17,885 nucleotides of DNA from JBHHYN01 sp046757565 (GTDB lineage Bacteria; Pseudomonadota; Gammaproteobacteria; Eutrophobiales; Eutrophobiaceae): contig JBHHYN010000055.1 in assembly GCA_046757565.1 (NCBI GenBank), positions 1-17,885 on the forward strand, read 5' to 3'. Positions 1 through 7,575 of this stretch are shown one piece after another (within the stretch, counting starts at the first letter, position 1; every line of letters starts with the position of its first letter). A program made the position numbers and the translations under genes. The notes beneath the pieces are model-generated. The model saw only the letters and a list, made by a program, of their open reading frames with translations, was not told where the DNA came from and searched no databases.

Positions 1-310
1 TTTTTATTCAAAAGTCTTTCTTGTTAACCCACAGATTCTGCTGAAGAGCCGTTTTATAAGGTCTGAACGATCCATAATAGTCTGGCAGATTCGGGTATTC
101 AGAGCACTGATATGGTCTGGCGGACAGGATCTCGCAGGGCACAGGTTAATCGAGGCGCTTTTCAGGCCGATTATTCCGTTTCTCCATGAGCAAAGCAAAC
201 TACTGCTTTGCCATACGCAAGAAACCGGTTCCAGCTATGCCCCTTGACGTTATAATCGTGAAGCATGAAACATTATGATGCATAATCCTGTACCCTTTGG
301 GTAAAGAGCG
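1..310. other. Left-edge region with no convincing gene
   Basis: No recognisable gene lies here. On the plus strand the frame starting at base 2 is open from the window edge to a TGA at 245-247 (about 81 codons, no ATG), so it could be the 3' end of a gene that begins outside the window. Its translation is not recognised and it uses ATA and AGG codons heavily, unlike the clear genes nearby, so chance is as likely. A 64-codon ORF on the minus strand (198 down to 4) is also unrecognised and lacks a clear ribosome site. The stretch before 311 holds a TATAAT hexamer, reported separately. Confidence 0.4.
251..256 (+). promoter_or_regulatory. Possible -10 box upstream of the HisN-like gene
   Basis: A perfect TATAAT hexamer lies 54 bases before the GTG start at 311. 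There is no good -35 at 16-18 bases upstream (only GTTCCA/TTCCAG), so this is a weak call. It would give a leader of roughly 45-50 bases. Confidence 0.25.
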
Positions 311-1105
311 GTGTCAGGCAAACTGCAAGAAAATTATCTGGATTTTGCCCGGGAACTGGTAGAGGGGGCGGGTGAAATCGCGCTGAACTATTTTCGTCTA
401 CCGGTTGCGGTGGAGGATAAAACGGCAACGGATGACTTCGATCCGGTGACCGAGGCCGATAGGGATATCGAGTCGTACCTACGCAGGAGGATTACTGAAG
501 CCTGTCCCGGGCACTCCATAGTGGGCGAAGAGCACGGCATCAGTGAAGGAACGGATGACTTCCGATGGATCATCGATCCCATCGACGGCACCAGGGCCTT
601 TATTTCCGGGTCACCCATGTGGGGGATCCTGCTCGGTCTGATGCAGGGTGATGCGTGCCTGCTGGGTCTGATGCACCAGCCCTATCTTCAGGAGACCTTC
701 TCTGGAAGCCGTGCAGGCGCGTTTATTGAAAAAGAGGGGGGCAAACATCCGATCGCTACTGCACGGACACAGAGTCTGGTTGAGGCAACGCTGTACTGCA
801 CTCATCCTGACATGTTTACTTCAAAGAATGATTTCAAGGCATTCAGCAAGGTTGCGGCAAGTTGCCGGTTAATGCGTTATGGCGGCGATTGCTATTCCTA
901 TTGTCTGCTGGCCCACGGCTTTATCGATCTTGTCATTGAAGGGGGGCTCCAGCCCTACGATATTCTCCCGCTTATCCCGATTATCGAGGCGGCAGGAGGT
1001 ATCGTGACGGATTGGCGCGGCAACCCGGCATTGTCCGGTGGTAATGTTATCGCTGCGGCCAATGCCGGACTGCATGAAAAAGCGTTGGCGCTGCTTAACA
1101 CTTAA
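311..1105 (+). CDS. Inositol-monophosphatase-family phosphatase, histidinol-phosphatase (HisN)-like
   Basis: This is a 264-residue, full-length member of the Mg-dependent, Li-sensitive IMPase superfamily. The first metal motif is GEEHG at 72-76, the second is DPIDGT at 89-94 (Asp89, Asp92), and the conserved TEAD lies at 47-50. The stretch after DPIDGT (RAFISGSPMWG) and the C-terminal GLQPYD...IPIIEAAGG look more like HisN histidinol phosphatases than like inositol phosphatases or CysQ, so dephosphorylation of L-histidinol phosphate is the best guess. Many gammaproteobacteria use HisB for that step, so the substrate is uncertain. The GTG start at 311 follows an in-frame TAA at 302-304 and gives the usual N-terminus; the ribosome site is weak. 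It converges on the 1152-2084 gene with 46 bases between. Confidence 0.85.
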   Translation: MSGKLQENYLDFARELVEGAGEIALNYFRLPVAVEDKTATDDFDPVTEADRDIESYLRRRITEACPGHSIVGEEHGISEGTDDFRWIIDPIDGTRAFISGSPMWGILLGLMQGDACLLGLMHQPYLQETFSGSRAGAFIEKEGGKHPIATARTQSLVEATLYCTHPDMFTSKNDFKAFSKVAASCRLMRYGGDCYSYCLLAHGFIDLVIEGGLQPYDILPLIPIIEAAGGIVTDWRGNPALSGGNVIAAANAGLHEKALALLNT

Positions 1106-1145
1106 GGACTGGAAACGATATCTGTTCTGACCATAAATAATATGC

Positions 1146-1160
1146 GCCGGCTCAGCCGGC
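1146..1160 (-). terminator. GC-rich hairpin at the end of the RimK-like gene
   Basis: GCCGG/CCGGC arms (1146-1150 and 1156-1160) enclose a 5-base loop that contains part of the TGA stop of the minus-strand gene. Reading on the minus strand, the stem is followed by a T/A-rich run (GCATATTATTTAT), so it may work as a terminator for that gene. In the plus direction, after the HisN-like gene, there is no T run. Confidence 0.35.
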
Positions 1161-2084
1161 TACAGAATCCAGTTGGTAGCTGGTCAACTGCTGTAAAAAG
1201 TCATCGACCAGCAGCTTGGCTATATCGTCCGGGCACACGGATTGCAGCCCCCGCCAGGCAGGGACGCTGTTAACTTCAAGCACCAGATAGCGTTGTTCTG
1301 CATCTGTGATGATATCGACGCCGGCATAACAGGCGTTGGTGGCCCGCGTTGCATCTTCCGCCAGGCGGCGCAGACCGTCCGTCAGCACGGCAGGCAGGCA
1401 CTTCCCGCCGCGGGCACGATTGGTTATCCAGTGCTCGGAGACCCTTTCCATCGCAGCAACGGCCCTGCCACCGACAACAAGCACACGCCAGTCCCTTCCG
1501 GATTGATTTTTTTGGGCAATATAAGATTGCAAATAGTAAATCCCGCCAACCCCTTCAGCCGGGGGTAACCCCTGTGCAGAATCGAGCAGCAACAGACCCC
1601 TGCCACAGTTTCCGAACAGGGGTTTGAGTACCAGTTTCCTGCCGGCGAGTGTTTCACGTTTTACGATCTCAAGCGCTTCCTTATGCGATTCACACACCCA
1701 CACGGGAGGCGCGGCTATGTCCGCACGGGCAAGCAGGAAACTTGCCATACCCTTATCCACGGTTTGTTCAATAATACGTGCATCGTTATAGACCATGACG
1801 CCCAGATCCTTGAGCGCATGCAGGACATCAAGCCGGAACGTTACCTCTTCGAAACTACCGCCGGGAACCGCCCTGACCAGCACGGCATCGGGAAGATCGT
1901 GCGAAAATCCAGGGATTTCGAGACCCAGTCTGCTACTGCCGAATCCAATACGGCAATCCTTTAATGAGACCAGAGTGGGTGTTATGCGATGCGTTGCAAA
2001 CGCCTTGATCAGCCGTTCTTCATGCCAACCGTTGTTGTCGGAAAATATGATAATTCGCTGCATGGGCAGCTTTAGTTTTTCCAT
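1152..2084 (-). CDS. RimK/MptN-type ATP-grasp ligase
   Basis: This 310-residue protein is an ATP-grasp enzyme that probably joins an amino acid (glutamate in the characterised relatives) to a carboxylate through an acyl phosphate. Visible elements are an N-terminal Rossmann-like strand (RIIIF, 10-14), Lys111 in EQTVDKGMAS, the ATP-binding LKPLFGNCGRG (153-163), TNRARGG at 221-227 and the metal-binding EVNSVPAW at 270-277. TNRARGG and the E-x-N metal motif are typical of RimK, LysX and MptN, the tetrahydromethanopterin glutamate ligase. Methylotrophic bacteria carry a RimK-like gene among their methanopterin C1 genes, and the divergent second ATP-grasp gene at 2174 supports such a role, but no fae, mch, mtd or fhc gene is in view. 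Met8 (2063) is an alternative start that fits the family N-terminus; neither start has a good ribosome site. Confidence 0.8.
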   Translation of the reverse strand: MEKLKLPMQRIIIFSDNNGWHEERLIKAFATHRITPTLVSLKDCRIGFGSSRLGLEIPGFSHDLPDAVLVRAVPGGSFEEVTFRLDVLHALKDLGVMVYNDARIIEQTVDKGMASFLLARADIAAPPVWVCESHKEALEIVKRETLAGRKLVLKPLFGNCGRGLLLLDSAQGLPPAEGVGGIYYLQSYIAQKNQSGRDWRVLVVGGRAVAAMERVSEHWITNRARGGKCLPAVLTDGLRRLAEDATRATNACYAGVDIITDAEQRYLVLEVNSVPAWRGLQSVCPDDIAKLLVDDFLQQLTSYQLDSVAG

Positions 2085-2173
2085 AAATTTTTTATTTTTC
2101 CGGTAAATGTATACTTCTTCTTTTTTTGCTGGACATCGGGATAATATAAACGATAACGCCAGTAAAACAGATC

Positions 2174-3304
2174 ATGCAAGAGAAAACTGTTCTTATCATC
2201 GGTGCCAGCGCCCGTGCGGCAGCCTGGTCCGCGGCCCGGGCAGGATTTAAACCTTACTGGATAGATCGGTATGGGGATTACGATCTTGCCGGGTATGATG
2301 GTGCTATGGTGGACGCGGCAGACTATCCTGCAGGCCTGATTGCGCGCGCAGATGATGCGCCGCAAGCACCATGGATCTATACGGGCGCCATGGAGAACCA
2401 TCTCACTGTGCTTGAACGGATTGCGGATCTGCGCCCGCTTATGGGAAATGATCGGAATGTGTGTAAAATAATTCGTGATCCGCAAAGAGTCGCCGCCTGT
2501 TATGATCGTGCTGCCATTCCAAGGCCCGGGATGCCATCCCCCGACAAGACAGCGATTGACAATTGCAGGTATTTGATAAAACCCGTGCACAGTGCCGGCG
2601 GGTTTGGCATCACGGATTACCTTGCCGGGCGTCCATTGCGGAAAGACCATTACCTGCAACAGTTTATAGAGGGAGAGGGCCGTTCGGCAGTTTACATCAG
2701 TAATGGTCGGGACGCCCGCCTGCTCGGAGTCACCCGGCAACTGGTGGGTGAAGGGGAATGGTATGCGCCACCATATGCCTACTGCGGCAGTATCGGACCG
2801 TTAGCGGTCAATTCAGATGAAAAACAACAATGGATAAAGATTGGCGAGGCCCTGACGGGCGAGTTTGGTGTGCGCGGACTGTTTGGCGTCGATGCCATCG
2901 CTGACGCCGGCAGGATAATCCCGATCGAGGTAAACCCGCGTTACACAGCCTCTGTGGAAGTCATCGAGTTGGCAACCGGATTGCCCGTTATTGCCATGCA
3001 TATTCAGGGATGTACGGGCAACATGCCTGCTTTCCGGGCGGTGCAGCCCGAAACAATGATTGGCAAGGCAATTCTGTTTGCGCCCCGTGATTTGCATGCA
3101 CCGGATTTGACAGAGAACGGGGACTGGATCAACGAACACGGGTTTCCACGTATCGCGGATATCCCCCGTTCAGGCTCAATCATTTTTAAAGGGAATCCAC
3201 TCATCACAGCGCTGGTTACAGGCAGGGATGAGTCAGGTTGCCGCGAATCGCTACTGGCCAATACAGCACGTATTTATGAAATGTTTGCCGGCCCCTTTCA
3301 ATAA
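2174..3304 (+). CDS. ATP-grasp carboligase, similar to OrfY of methylotroph C1 clusters
   Basis: This 376-residue protein has an N-terminal nucleotide-binding-like segment (VLIIGASARAAAWSAARAG, 6-24), a central ATP-grasp fold with YLIKP at 133-137 (Lys136) followed by a Gly-rich loop, a hinge strand YLQQFIEGEG, and the metal-binding EVNPRYTASVE from Glu252. It belongs to the broad biotin-carboxylase-like ATP-grasp group (COG2232-like). From memory, a family of this type, OrfY, is a regular companion of bacterial tetrahydromethanopterin/methylofuran genes, which would suit ligation of an amino acid to a cofactor intermediate. The substrate is unknown. It is divergent from the RimK-like gene, with 89 bases of A/T-rich shared upstream DNA. 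The same frame stays open for 48 codons beyond its TAA stop (see 3320-3451). Confidence 0.75.
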   Translation: MQEKTVLIIGASARAAAWSAARAGFKPYWIDRYGDYDLAGYDGAMVDAADYPAGLIARADDAPQAPWIYTGAMENHLTVLERIADLRPLMGNDRNVCKIIRDPQRVAACYDRAAIPRPGMPSPDKTAIDNCRYLIKPVHSAGGFGITDYLAGRPLRKDHYLQQFIEGEGRSAVYISNGRDARLLGVTRQLVGEGEWYAPPYAYCGSIGPLAVNSDEKQQWIKIGEALTGEFGVRGLFGVDAIADAGRIIPIEVNPRYTASVEVIELATGLPVIAMHIQGCTGNMPAFRAVQPETMIGKAILFAPRDLHAPDLTENGDWINEHGFPRIADIPRSGSIIFKGNPLITALVTGRDESGCRESLLANTARIYEMFAGPFQ

Positions 3305-3319
3305 TGGTGTGTGAAAAGT

Positions 3320-3451
3320 ATGATTATGGCATCGCAACTGTCCCGGTTTCCTGTTGGCGCATCTGCCGCTCTCCTTCACCTTGACTTGCCTCTGCACGGG
3401 GATGAAGATCACGCCCCTGATTTGTATAAAGCCCGGTTGAGTCCCGCATAA
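3320..3451 (+). CDS. Possible 43-residue ORF overlapping the next start (TAATG)
   Basis: ATG at 3320 opens 43 codons ending in TAA at 3449-3451; the last A is also the first base of the ATG of the acetoacetyl-CoA synthetase gene. It lies in the same frame as the ATP-grasp gene, just beyond that gene's stop at 3302-3304. No strong ribosome site precedes it and the product is not recognised. It might be a short leader-type gene coupling translation into the synthetase, the remnant of a longer ATP-grasp C-terminus, or chance. Confidence 0.2.
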   Translation: MIMASQLSRFPVGASAALLHLDLPLHGDEDHAPDLYKARLSPA

Positions 3452-5421
3452 TGAATTCAGTGAACATGGTGGAGGCGATTTGGATCCCTTCAACGGAACG
3501 CATCGAGCAAGCTAATCTAACCGCCTTCCGGCAACAGGTTGAAAAAGAGTGGGGGATAGATAGTCCTGATTATCCCGCGTTGTATGCCTGGTCCATCGCC
3601 CAACCCGCACAATTCTGGCAGTCGATCTGGAAATTTACCGGTGTCATTGCCGCAAGCTGCGGTGATGTCGTCCTCGAAAACGGGGAACAGATGCTGGAGG
3701 CGAAATGGTTTCCCCAGGCTCGGCTCAATTACGCCGAGAACCTGCTGCGTCATCGCGATGATACCCCGGCCATACTCTTTTGGGGGGAAGACAGGATACG
3801 GCGGAGCGTGACCAGGAACAAACTTTATGCCCAGGTATCCAGACTTGCCCGGGCTCTGAGCGATATGGGTATTGGAAAAGGTGACCGGGTTGCGGGATTC
3901 ATGCCGAATATGCCTGAGTCCGTGATGGCCATGCTGGCAACGGCCAGTCTCGGTGCTATATGGTCTTCCTGTTCACCGGATTTCGGTGCCGCCGGTGTAC
4001 TGGATCGTTTTGGCCAGATCCGGCCAAAAGTGCTTTTTAGCGCGGATGGCTACACCTATAACGGGAAGTGGCACAGTTCCCTGCCTGTGGTGGAGCAGAT
4101 TGCCGCGGGATTGCCTTCTTTACAGCGGATCATTATCGCTCCTTATGACCCGACAGCGCCGGAATTGTCCGGGGATCTCCGTCACACAACGCTTTTAAGT
4201 GAATTCATCCGGGACTATGACGAAACCGATATCCGGTTTACGCGGCTTCCATTTGATCATCCCTTGTTCATTCTGTTTTCTTCCGGAACTACGGGAGTCC
4301 CCAAATGTATTGTACATAGCGCTGGCGGGACGCTTTTGCAACATTTAAAGGAGCACCAGCTGCATACAGATATCAGGCCGGGTGATCGACTGTTCTATTT
4401 TACTACTTGTGGCTGGATGATGTGGAACTGGCTGGTCTCCGCACTGGCCTCGGAGGCGACAATCGTACTCTATGACGGTTCCCCTTTTTACCCGGACGGG
4501 AATGTACTCTTCGACTATATCGACGCCGTGGGGATCACCCATCTGGGGACCTCGGCCAAATTCATCGATGCCGTGCATAAGGCCGGTCTGGAACCAATCG
4601 ATACACATTCACTTGCATCACTGAGAACCATCCTCTCGACAGGATCCCCGTTGGCGCCGGAAAGTTTCGATTTCGTCTATCAAAGCATCAAGGATGATGT
4701 CTGCCTGTCATCGATCTCCGGTGGCACCGATATCATTTCCTGTTTTGCGCTGGGTAATCCCGTGTTACCGGTATGGCGTGGTGAACTGCAATGCCGGGGA
4801 CTGGGTATGAAGGTTGAGGTATTTTCTAAAGAGGGCAAGGCGGTGACTGGAGAGAAGGGTGAACTTGTGTGCACGGCACCGTTTCCATCCATGCCGGTAG
4901 GGTTCTGGGACGATCCCGAAAAGAACAAGTACAGGGCGGCCTATTTTGAGAGGTATCCGGGGGTTTGGTGCCATGGTGATTACGTTGCATTGACCGGGCA
5001 TGGCGGCCTCATCATCTACGGCCGTTCAGACACTGTGCTCAATCCCGGCGGCGTGCGCATTGGAACAGCGGAGATCTACCGGCAGGTGGAAGCACTGGAT
5101 GAGGTGGTGGAAAGTCTGGCGATTGGGCAGGAGTGGCAGGGTGATGTGCGTGTTATTCTGTTTGTCAGATTACGCGACGGCGTGATGCTTGATGATGGCC
5201 TCATTGAGCGGATCAAGCAGCGCATCCGCCGTAATACCACGGCGCGCCATGTTCCGGCCAGAATCATTCAGGTGAGTGATATTCCCCGGACCAGGAGCGG
5301 CAAGACGGTTGAACTGGCGGTGAGAAATGTCGTACACAATCAACCGGTGAGGAATAAAGAGGCATTGGCCAATCCCCAGGCCCTTGAATTATTCAAGGAC
5401 CTGAAGGCGTTGCAATCGTAG
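3451..5421 (+). CDS. Acetoacetyl-CoA synthetase (acetoacetate-CoA ligase)
   Basis: This 656-residue cytoplasmic enzyme of the ANL (acyl-adenylate-forming) superfamily is expected to turn acetoacetate, ATP and CoA into acetoacetyl-CoA, AMP and pyrophosphate. The N-terminal ACAS-type cap (FWQSIWKF, then WFPQARLNYAENLL) is followed by the P-loop FSSGTTGVPK at 276-285, then ISGGTDIISCF and the C-terminal swivel-domain RTRSGKTVEL with the catalytic Lys618. Length and the LNYAENLL and SGGTD segments fit acetoacetyl-CoA synthetase better than acetyl-CoA synthetase. Such enzymes salvage acetoacetate from ketone-body or polyhydroxybutyrate turnover. The ATG at 3451 overlaps the stop of the small ORF; Met6 (3466) is an alternative start. 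A thioesterase follows 52 bases later on the same strand, probably in one operon. Confidence 0.88.
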   Translation: MNSVNMVEAIWIPSTERIEQANLTAFRQQVEKEWGIDSPDYPALYAWSIAQPAQFWQSIWKFTGVIAASCGDVVLENGEQMLEAKWFPQARLNYAENLLRHRDDTPAILFWGEDRIRRSVTRNKLYAQVSRLARALSDMGIGKGDRVAGFMPNMPESVMAMLATASLGAIWSSCSPDFGAAGVLDRFGQIRPKVLFSADGYTYNGKWHSSLPVVEQIAAGLPSLQRIIIAPYDPTAPELSGDLRHTTLLSEFIRDYDETDIRFTRLPFDHPLFILFSSGTTGVPKCIVHSAGGTLLQHLKEHQLHTDIRPGDRLFYFTTCGWMMWNWLVSALASEATIVLYDGSPFYPDGNVLFDYIDAVGITHLGTSAKFIDAVHKAGLEPIDTHSLASLRTILSTGSPLAPESFDFVYQSIKDDVCLSSISGGTDIISCFALGNPVLPVWRGELQCRGLGMKVEVFSKEGKAVTGEKGELVCTAPFPSMPVGFWDDPEKNKYRAAYFERYPGVWCHGDYVALTGHGGLIIYGRSDTVLNPGGVRIGTAEIYRQVEALDEVVESLAIGQEWQGDVRVILFVRLRDGVMLDDGLIERIKQRIRRNTTARHVPARIIQVSDIPRTRSGKTVELAVRNVVHNQPVRNKEALANPQALELFKDLKALQS

Positions 5422-5473
5422 GGTTACCAACGCAGAATTCTTACACAACCATAATCATTGAAACCATAAGAGT

Positions 5474-5920
5474 ATGAAGAATTTCAAAGAGGCATATTGT
5501 TATATTATGGAAGCCAGGGTGGAATGGGCAGACATGGATGCTTTTAAGCATGTGAATAATACGGTTTATTTGCGCTATTTTGAACGCATCAGGATGGAAC
5601 TGTTCATGGAATCCGGTTTTATGGAGTATATGAAAAAACACAACATTGGTCCCATACTCGCCTCAACCCAATGTAAATTCAAGGCCCCTCTCTCCTATCC
5701 GGATTCCATACTGATCGGAACACATATAACCGATATTGAGGAGGAGAGTTTTTTAATGCAGTACGCCATCTATAGTGAAAAACTGAATAGGGTGGCCGCA
5801 GAAGGTAACGGCTTACTTGTCTATTTTGATTATGAACAGGGCAGGAAGACGAAGATACCGGATCAATTAAGAAAACATTTGGAGACTTTCAGCCAACAAA
5901 ACAGTCGTATCTCCGGGTGA
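5474..5920 (+). CDS. Hotdog-fold acyl-CoA thioesterase (4HBT/YbgC-FadM type)
   Basis: This 148-residue protein is a full-length single hotdog domain of the 4-hydroxybenzoyl-CoA thioesterase family, expected to hydrolyse an acyl-CoA. The signature lies at 17-36: EWADMDAFKHVNNTVYLRYF, with the Asp pair Asp20/Asp22 and HVNN as in FadM-like enzymes. It lacks the HGG loop of PaaI. No signal peptide is seen, so it is cytoplasmic. It follows the acetoacetyl-CoA synthetase by 52 bases, so both may be made from one transcript. Pairing a synthetase with a thioesterase suggests control of CoA-ester pools, but the acyl group cannot be read from sequence. Confidence 0.82.
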   Translation: MKNFKEAYCYIMEARVEWADMDAFKHVNNTVYLRYFERIRMELFMESGFMEYMKKHNIGPILASTQCKFKAPLSYPDSILIGTHITDIEEESFLMQYAIYSEKLNRVAAEGNGLLVYFDYEQGRKTKIPDQLRKHLETFSQQNSRISG

Positions 5921-6153
5921 TCTGGATTACCGCATATTGTTAACATTCAGAATTTTACTGTAGTATAACATGCCAGGATTTGCGGGGCTGCAAACAGGTT
6001 ACCCTTCATCCGGTATCAAACTTATCGGATGCACAGGATCATATCGATATTATCAATAAAGCCTGTTGGAAACGGCGACGAATGAACTTTTAAATTGTTG
6101 TCCGCTACTAACTTCAGGATTAATCAATCTGATTATAGATGAGGAGTACGCCG

Positions 6154-6744
6154 ATGAAATGTGCATTTTTATCCAGGGCTGTTCCGGCCCTTGTCCTGGG
6201 CTTGTTTATCACTACTCTGAGTTTGCCCACACAGGCTGCCGGATATGAAGTCGACTTGAGCCACTCAGCCATTCAGTTTCGGATTTCGCATATGGGAGTC
6301 AGTATTCTGAGTGGTCGATTCAACAAGTTCTCCGGACGGCTTAATTGGGACAGGGAAAACCCGGCTGCCTCGACAATTGAGGTAACGATCGATACAGCCA
6401 GTGTTGATTCCAATTGGGCCGAACGGGACAAGCATTTACGCGGCGATGAGTTTCTTGATTCCGAAAAATATCCTACTGCAACATTTAAAAGCACCCGCTA
6501 TGCAGGTGATGCCAGGGGAGGTACATTGGAGGGCGTACTGACGCTGCACGGGGTGAGCAAACCGATGACCCTGGAGGTAAAAGCGATAGGCGAGGGACCG
6601 GATCCCTGGGGGGGATACCGGGCCGGTTTCGAGGCAACGACCTCTCTGCGCCGGGCGGACTTTGGTATCACTCATAATCTTGGTCCGGCGTCGGAGACAA
6701 TGGAATTTGATCTGTTCATTGAAGGGAAACGAAAGTTGAAATAA
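6154..6744 (+). CDS. YceI-family periplasmic lipid-binding protein
   Basis: This 196-residue protein starts at ATG 6154, chosen over the in-frame ATG at 6139 because GAGGAG (6141-6146) sits 7 bases upstream and overlaps the earlier start. A Sec signal peptide (MKCAFLSR, hydrophobic core, cleavage near TQA-AG) leads into a YceI lipocalin-like beta barrel: YEVDLSHSAIQFRISHMGVS, then a strand with FNKFSG, a DSNWAERDKHLRGDEFLD segment, and the C-terminal RRADFGI. YceI proteins bind isoprenoid or long acyl chains such as polyprenyl pyrophosphates. It converges on a cytochrome b561 gene with only 6 bases between stops; the two families are often neighbours and may share a membrane quinone- or isoprenoid-related role. 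Confidence 0.9.
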   Translation: MKCAFLSRAVPALVLGLFITTLSLPTQAAGYEVDLSHSAIQFRISHMGVSILSGRFNKFSGRLNWDRENPAASTIEVTIDTASVDSNWAERDKHLRGDEFLDSEKYPTATFKSTRYAGDARGGTLEGVLTLHGVSKPMTLEVKAIGEGPDPWGGYRAGFEATTSLRRADFGITHNLGPASETMEFDLFIEGKRKLK

Positions 6745-6750
6745 TCCGGG

Positions 6751-7296
6751 TTAATCCCAGAGTATCCGTTTTAATGTATCGTCCTTGTCGATGAATGCAT
6801 GCTTCAAAGCGGCTCCAATGTGGCCGATTAACAATAATCCGGTGCCGTAGGACAGGTAGAAATGCAGATCTATGGTCCAATCCCTGATGCTTGAATTGAG
6901 GTGGAAGAGGGCGGGGATATCGAACCAGTCGAGGAAGGAGAAGGTTTCGCCACCGGAGGTTGATATCAAATAACCCGTAACAGGGATTGCTATCATTGCA
7001 ATCAGTAACAGCTTGTGCATGATGTTTGCCCCGTTACTTTCCCAGTGTTTCAGATGCGCGGCCGGTCCGGGGACCGGTGAGTAAAACTGCCAACCAATCT
7101 TTATGAGGGCAAGGACAAGCGTCAACATACCTAAGGACCGGTGCCATTCCCTTGAAGTGTTAAACCACCGGTTAAAATAATCCAAATCGACCATATACCA
7201 ACCCAGCCATATCAAGCCAATGATGAATATGGCAATCAGCCAGTGTAACAACTTGCTGAACAGCCCATACCTGCCTTCGGTGTTCCTTATTTGCAT
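6751..7296 (-). CDS. Cytochrome b561 (CybB family), di-heme inner-membrane protein
   Basis: This 181-residue protein has four hydrophobic segments (about 15-35, 53-70, 92-112, 145-163), the pattern of the bacterial b561 family. Likely heme ligands are His18 in KLLHWL, His52 in REWHRS, His94 in IMHK and His145 in LHFYLS, with His159 also near. Relatives pass electrons from quinol, in E. coli CybB to superoxide. The N-terminus MQIRNTEGRYGLFSKLLHW is the family standard, so the ATG at 7296 is secure. No Shine-Dalgarno sequence precedes it, and a -10-like box ends only 9 bases upstream, so the mRNA could be nearly leaderless. It faces yceI tail to tail. Confidence 0.9.
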   Translation of the reverse strand: MQIRNTEGRYGLFSKLLHWLIAIFIIGLIWLGWYMVDLDYFNRWFNTSREWHRSLGMLTLVLALIKIGWQFYSPVPGPAAHLKHWESNGANIMHKLLLIAMIAIPVTGYLISTSGGETFSFLDWFDIPALFHLNSSIRDWTIDLHFYLSYGTGLLLIGHIGAALKHAFIDKDDTLKRILWD

Positions 7297-7305
7297 GGTT
7301 AAATG

Positions 7306-7336
7306 GATATACGGGGCACTGATCCCAACATGTCAA
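7306..7336 (-). promoter_or_regulatory. Candidate promoter of the cytochrome b561 gene
   Basis: On the minus strand a perfect TTGACA (-35, 7331-7336) is followed 19 bases later by TATATC (-10, 7306-7311). The spacing is long and the -10 matches 4 of 6. Transcription would start around 7299, leaving 2-3 bases before the ATG at 7296. Confidence 0.4.
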
Positions 7337-7575
7337 TAGATGTGTGACAAAAGTCCGCATCCTGAATTTTGATACCTGTTTACCCTAATTGATTTTCACG
7401 CAAATTTCGATCCTTTTTTTGTTTTTTTAGTGTTAACTAATCCTGTTTTTTCAAGTCTAACAGGTTAAGCAAAGACATTAATTGACGATATTCATGGAGA
7501 GGCGATTGTTTCTGTTATGCAGCATTCCATAAACGGGATGTGCATAAGAAAAGCGATTGAAATGAGGCGCTTGAT

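Noticed and set aside
2072..2740. 222-codon ORF on the minus strand opposite the ATP-grasp gene at 2174-3304
   Set aside because: It is antisense to a gene with clear ATP-grasp motifs, its translation shows no family features, and it runs across the divergent promoter region.
7442..7464. CCTGTT/AACAGG inverted repeat upstream of the lipoprotein gene
   Set aside because: Arms are only 6 bases with an 11-base spacer and no nearby promoter; this can occur by chance.
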